A DNA stretch of 28,476 nt from contig CAMNAT010000001.1 of the NCBI GenBank assembly GCA_946531785.1, forward strand, positions 1 to 28,476. Direction: 5' to 3'. The DNA is from an uncultured Oscillospiraceae bacterium. GTDB taxonomy: Bacteria; Bacillota; Clostridia; UBA1381. The notes under the pieces are model-generated. The model had not been told where the DNA came from and made no database searches. It saw only the letters and a program-made list of their open reading frames with translations. Made by a program: the position numbers and the translations under genes. Positions within the stretch are counted from its first letter, which is position 1. The number at the start of each line of letters is the position of its first letter. This document shows positions 25,065-28,476 of the stretch, in pieces.

Positions 25065-26068
25065 TCTGTATCGCCCTCCGTTCCTTTAATAAACTCCGCA
25101 AGCAGATCTGCCACTGCCTTGACATCAGATACGGCAAGCGTTTCCACTGGAGTGTGCATATACTTGAGCGGTATCGACAAAAGCGCTGACGCCGAGCCTG
25201 CGCCCGAGACCTGCATCTCCCATGCGTCTGTGCCCGTGTCGCCGCCCTCTGCCTCGATCTGATACTTTATCCCGTTATCCTTGGCGGTCTCTATAAGCCG
25301 CTTTGCAAGCTTCGGATGGATATTGGGTCCTACCGATATGACCGCGCCGCCGCCTGTTCTGAATGCGTTCTTGCTGTTATCCGGCGTTATGCCATGTGTG
25401 ACATCTACCGCGATAGCTATATCCGGCGCGATACCGAATGAGGTCGTCTTTCCGCCGCGGCAGCCGACCTCCTCCTGAACGGCAGCGACTGCGTATACAT
25501 CACAGCTCAGCTTCTCGCCGCGCAGCTTTTTCATCGCGCCGATAAGCGCCGCAACGCTTGCGCGGTCGTCCATCGTCTTTGCACTGAGCTGCTTTTTGCC
25601 GAGCTGCCCCACCGACTGCGGCAGGGTTATGCTGTCGCCGACGGTCACAAGCGCGCGTACAGTCTCCGGATCAAGTCCTGTATCTATGGCCATATATTCC
25701 TTTTTAAAGCTTTTACCTTCCTCCGCGCATGCCGCCGAGATCACGCCCGAAACATCCATCTTTCCGTGGATCGTTACCTCAAGCGACGGCAGGATCCTCT
25801 GATCGACTCCGCCGATATCCGTAAAGGTGACAAAGCCCTCCTCGGTTATGCCCGAGACCATCAGACCGATCTCATCCATATGCGCCTCGATCATGATCTT
25901 CGGTGCATTCTCGCGTCCGCATTTTTTACAACCGATCACCGAGCCGAGCGCGTCACGCTCAACGCTGTCGCAAAACGGCTTCATCAGCCGCGCGACCTCG
26001 CGGTTTATGCGGTATTCAAACCCTGACGCTCCCCTCAGATTGCTGAGGTGCCATATAAGCTGCTGCAT
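25049..26068 (-). CDS. M42-family aminopeptidase, paralogue A (active-site motifs intact)
   Basis: A 339-residue cytosolic M42 metallopeptidase. It has H63-M-D65 in EAHMDEIG, KTMDDRAS, AVQEEVGCRGG with the catalytic and ligand Glu, VDVTHG and KYMHTPVE, plus an intact GGDTGTDAW segment. It should remove N-terminal residues from peptides with two metal ions in a large oligomer. It is the first of three M42 paralogues in a row. Its ATG lies six bases after the murD stop, and GGAG overlaps the end of murD. Its last 16 bases overlap the start of paralogue B. Confidence 0.9.
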   Translation of the reverse strand: MQQLIWHLSNLRGASGFEYRINREVARLMKPFCDSVERDALGSVIGCKKCGRENAPKIMIEAHMDEIGLMVSGITEEGFVTFTDIGGVDQRILPSLEVTIHGKMDVSGVISAACAEEGKSFKKEYMAIDTGLDPETVRALVTVGDSITLPQSVGQLGKKQLSAKTMDDRASVAALIGAMKKLRGEKLSCDVYAVAAVQEEVGCRGGKTTSFGIAPDIAIAVDVTHGITPDNSKNAFRTGGGAVISVGPNIHPKLAKRLIETAKDNGIKYQIEAEGGDTGTDAWEMQVSGAGSASALLSIPLKYMHTPVETLAVSDVKAVADLLAEFIKGTEGDTEWLSL

Positions 26069-26074
26069 ATATTT

Positions 26075-27436
26075 TTACTCCAATTCACTAACTATCTTCT
26101 TAAACAGATTTCCGCGCTCCTCAAAGTTGCGGAACATATCAAAGCTCGTCGATGCCGGTGAGAGCAGTACCACATCACCGTCCGACGCCTTACTGCGAGC
26201 GGTGTTCACCGCGTCCTCATAGCTTTTTGCATCAATGACCTCGACCTCTCCGGCTCTTCCGGTCGCCTCCAGCGCTGCCTTTATCTTGCCGCTCGTCGCT
26301 CCGATAAGTATGAGCGTTTTTACATGATCTGCCAGAGGCTCGCCAAGCTCATCATACGGAATGCCCTTGTCCTTGCCGCCCGCGATCATTATGACCTTAT
26401 CGGGGAACACATTCAAGGTGTTTATTGTACGGTTAGGGCTTGAATCTATCGAGCTGTTGTAATATTTTACGCCGTCAAGCGTTCTGACAAGCTCTATCCT
26501 GTGCGGTACGCCGCCGAAGCTCTTTGCCACCTCGCGAACAACTTCAGCGCCTACAAGCTCATATACCGCGCCTATCGCCGCCATATAGTTTTCAACATTG
26601 TGCATTCCCGGTATCTTTATATCCGAAATATCGAGTATCTTATCCTTGCCGAAGCAAATAACTCCGTTATCAAGATAAATATCCGCCTGACTTTTGCGCG
26701 AGAAAAGCACCAGATCGGCATGAACGCCGGATATCAGCGCCGCGCTGTCGCGGTTATCAGCATTCAGTACGAGCCTGTCGCGGCTGTTCATGTATTTATA
26801 TATATTCGTTTTTGCCTCGATATACTCTCTGTAGTCCTTGTGCCAGTCAAGATGGTTCGGGCTGAGGTTTGTTATCACGCCTATCTCCGGCGAGCATTTC
26901 ATAGTGTGCAGCTGGAAGGATGAAAGCTCAAGAATAACATAGTCGTCCTCTGTCATCTTATCCACATCTGAAAGCAGCGGATTTCCGATATTGCCGCCGA
27001 GCCAGGTCTTATATCCCGCGCGCTCCATCATCTCATGGATGAGAGTTGTTGTGGTAGTCTTTCCGTCAGAACCGGTCACCGCGATCATATGCGACGGGCA
27101 AAGCTCAAAAAACGTTTCCATCTCAGATGTTATATGCGCGCCGCGCTCAGCAGCCTTTACAAGAGCCGGATTGTCTATACGCATTCCCGGTGTCTTGAAA
27201 ATTATATCATCGGTTATGTTGTCAAGATACCCGTCCCCCAATACAGTCTTTACGCCAAGCTCGCAGCACACCTTATAGTTATCGCCGAGCCAGTCGGCAT
27301 CATGCGCGTCACACGCGGTAACATTCGCACCCGCCTCAACAAGAAATTTTATAAGCGGCAGGTTGGATATGCCTATTCCGATAACGGTTATATTCTTTCC
27401 GTTTATTCTTTCCTTAAATAGATCAGCCTTAGTCAT
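26075..27436 (-). CDS. murD: UDP-N-acetylmuramoyl-L-alanine--D-glutamate ligase
   Basis: A 453-residue cytosolic Mur ligase of usual length. An N-terminal Rossmann motif (VIGIGISNLPL, about 18-28) precedes the ATP loop G122-S-D-G-K126-TTTT, the NLSPNHLDWH motif and a C-terminal domain with YNSSIDSSPNRT and GGKDKG. MurD adds D-glutamate to UDP-MurNAc-L-alanine in peptidoglycan synthesis. AAGGAG lies just before the ATG. It starts the murD-M42-M42-M42-M3 run. No promoter fits between the gyrB terminator hairpin and its ATG, so transcription may depend on read-through or on a promoter inside gyrB. Confidence 0.93.
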   Translation of the reverse strand: MTKADLFKERINGKNITVIGIGISNLPLIKFLVEAGANVTACDAHDADWLGDNYKVCCELGVKTVLGDGYLDNITDDIIFKTPGMRIDNPALVKAAERGAHITSEMETFFELCPSHMIAVTGSDGKTTTTTLIHEMMERAGYKTWLGGNIGNPLLSDVDKMTEDDYVILELSSFQLHTMKCSPEIGVITNLSPNHLDWHKDYREYIEAKTNIYKYMNSRDRLVLNADNRDSAALISGVHADLVLFSRKSQADIYLDNGVICFGKDKILDISDIKIPGMHNVENYMAAIGAVYELVGAEVVREVAKSFGGVPHRIELVRTLDGVKYYNSSIDSSPNRTINTLNVFPDKVIMIAGGKDKGIPYDELGEPLADHVKTLILIGATSGKIKAALEATGRAGEVEVIDAKSYEDAVNTARSKASDGDVVLLSPASTSFDMFRNFEERGNLFKKIVSELE

Positions 27437-27465
27437 GATTTACTCCTTATATTAAAAAAGTATTA

Positions 27466-27489
27466 TCCCCCATATAAGTATATGGGGGA
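27466..27489 (-). terminator. Terminator hairpin after gyrB
   Basis: A 10-bp stem, TCCCCCATAT with ATATGGGGGA (27466-27475 and 27480-27489), has a four-base loop. On the minus strand a T-run (CTTTTTT) follows only after a five-base gap, so termination may be incomplete. On the plus strand it is followed by ATTTTT, but no plus-strand gene is present. Confidence 0.75.
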
Positions 27490-27498
27490 ATTTTTATC

Positions 27499-28476
27499 TT
27501 ATATATCAAGGTTTGAAACATACTTCGCGTTCGCTTCGATGAAGTCGCGGCGCGGCTCTACCTTCTCACCCATGAGCAGAGAGAATATCTTGTCAGCCTC
27601 GATGGCGTCCTCAACATCCACACGAAGGATAGTGCGCTTTTCGGGATCCATAGTCGTCTCCTTGAGCTCCTCCGGATCCATCTCTCCGAGACCCTTGTAG
27701 CGCTGTACCTTTGCGCCCTTGCCGAGCTCGGCTATCGCAGCGTCACGGGCTGCCTCGTCAAACACAAATCTCTCCACGATATCCTTGTTCTTGCCCTTGA
27801 ACACCTTATAAAGCGGCGGCTGGGCAATATACACATGACCGCCCTCTATAAGCGGACGCATATATCTGAAGAAGAAGGTCAGAAGCAGCGTTCTTATATG
27901 CGCTCCATCGACATCGGCATCCGCCATGATGATTATCTTGCCGTAGCGGAGATTTTCTTCATTGAACTCCTCGCCTATTCCGGCGCCCAGCGCCTGGATG
28001 ATAGGCAGAAGCTTTTCGTTTGCATATACCTTGTCTATCCTCGACTTCTCAACATTGAGCATCTTGCCCCACAGTGGCAGTACGGCCTGATAACGCCTGT
28101 GTCTACCCTGCTTTGCGCTGCCGCCCGCGCTATCACCCTCGACGATGAACAGCTCTGCATAATCCGAACCTTCGTCCGTGCAGCGGGCAAGCTTGCCGAG
28201 AAGCGATGAGTTGTTTGCCATCGCGCCCTTTCGCGAGTTCTCGCGTGCTCTGCGCGCCGCCTCTCTTGCGCGTGACGCGGATATGGTCTTTTCGATTATA
28301 GCCCTTGCTACCTTCGGATTCTCCTCCAGGAACGCCGCAAACTTGTCTGACAAGGCGCTTTCAACAAGATTTCTTGCTCCGGAGTTGCCCAGCTTCGTCT
28401 TTGTCTGTCCCTCAAACTGAGCCTCCGCGACCTTTACGCTGATGATCGCCGTAAGTCCCTCTCTGGTGTCCTCGCC
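27499..28476 (-). CDS. gyrB: DNA gyrase subunit B, C-terminal part
   Basis: The frame is open to the right window edge, so about 325 C-terminal residues are seen and the ATPase domain is missing. GEDTREGLTAIISVKV and QFEGQTKTKLGNS end the transducer region. The TOPRIM domain carries EGDSAGGSAKQG and the metal motif IMADADVDGAHIRTLLLTFF, and the tail has QRYKGLGEMDPEELKETTMDP and ends in VSNLDI. The tail and QTKTKLGN favour GyrB over ParE. It is the ATP-driven subunit of DNA gyrase, which supercoils DNA. gyrA is not nearby in the visible part. Confidence 0.9.
   Translation of the reverse strand, partial: GEDTREGLTAIISVKVAEAQFEGQTKTKLGNSGARNLVESALSDKFAAFLEENPKVARAIIEKTISASRAREAARRARENSRKGAMANNSSLLGKLARCTDEGSDYAELFIVEGDSAGGSAKQGRHRRYQAVLPLWGKMLNVEKSRIDKVYANEKLLPIIQALGAGIGEEFNEENLRYGKIIIMADADVDGAHIRTLLLTFFFRYMRPLIEGGHVYIAQPPLYKVFKGKNKDIVERFVFDEAARDAAIAELGKGAKVQRYKGLGEMDPEELKETTMDPEKRTILRVDVEDAIEADKIFSLLMGEKVEPRRDFIEANAKYVSNLDI

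Overview
The window looks like chromosomal DNA from a Gram-positive anaerobe of the Clostridia (Bacillota). It holds secreted proteins with SLH and copper-amine-oxidase-like stalk domains, CsaB, VanW and DUF1292/YqgF genes, strong GGAGG ribosome sites and tightly packed short operons. No mobile element, CRISPR array, tRNA or rRNA was seen. The exact genus cannot be read from the sequence.

Left block (1-6050, + strand): the end of csaB (cell-wall polysaccharide pyruvyltransferase), then murJ, a Wzy/O-antigen-ligase-like membrane protein, a GT4 glycosyltransferase and two tandem DUF4330 proteins, most of them overlapping or nearly so, closed by a strong terminator. This is a cell-envelope polysaccharide operon. 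CsaB makes the pyruvylated polymer that SLH domains bind, and an SLH protein is encoded later in the window.

6050-7142 (- strand): yqgF and a DUF1292 gene, followed by a roughly 200-nt RNA gene with its own promoter and terminator. Its 5' and 3' ends pair, and it has a central bubble and a bubble hairpin, so it folds like 6S RNA.

7163-11077 (+): from a consensus promoter runs an operon for a diacylglycerol-kinase-like lipid kinase, a small membrane export-family protein, a YkgJ-type cysteine-cluster protein and a VanW protein. Behind a hairpin follows an archaeal-type AspRS-like protein (11092-12402) in which the motif 2 arginine is cysteine.

12510-19390 (+): secreted proteins. A GH2 glycosidase-like protein is cut by an in-frame TAG 40 codons before its natural-looking end. 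It is followed by a large protein with LamG-like and Ig-like modules, and then a separately promoted protein with a copper-amine-oxidase-like stalk.

Right block (19364-28476, - strand): gyrB (cut by the window edge), murD, three M42 aminopeptidase paralogues (the middle one with a ruined active site), an M3 metallopeptidase with SLH repeats, and a stand-alone arabinose/fucose-isomerase-family gene with its own promoter and terminator. The points most worth a second look are the GH2 amber codon, the degenerate M42 subunit, the altered AspRS-like protein and the 6S-like RNA.
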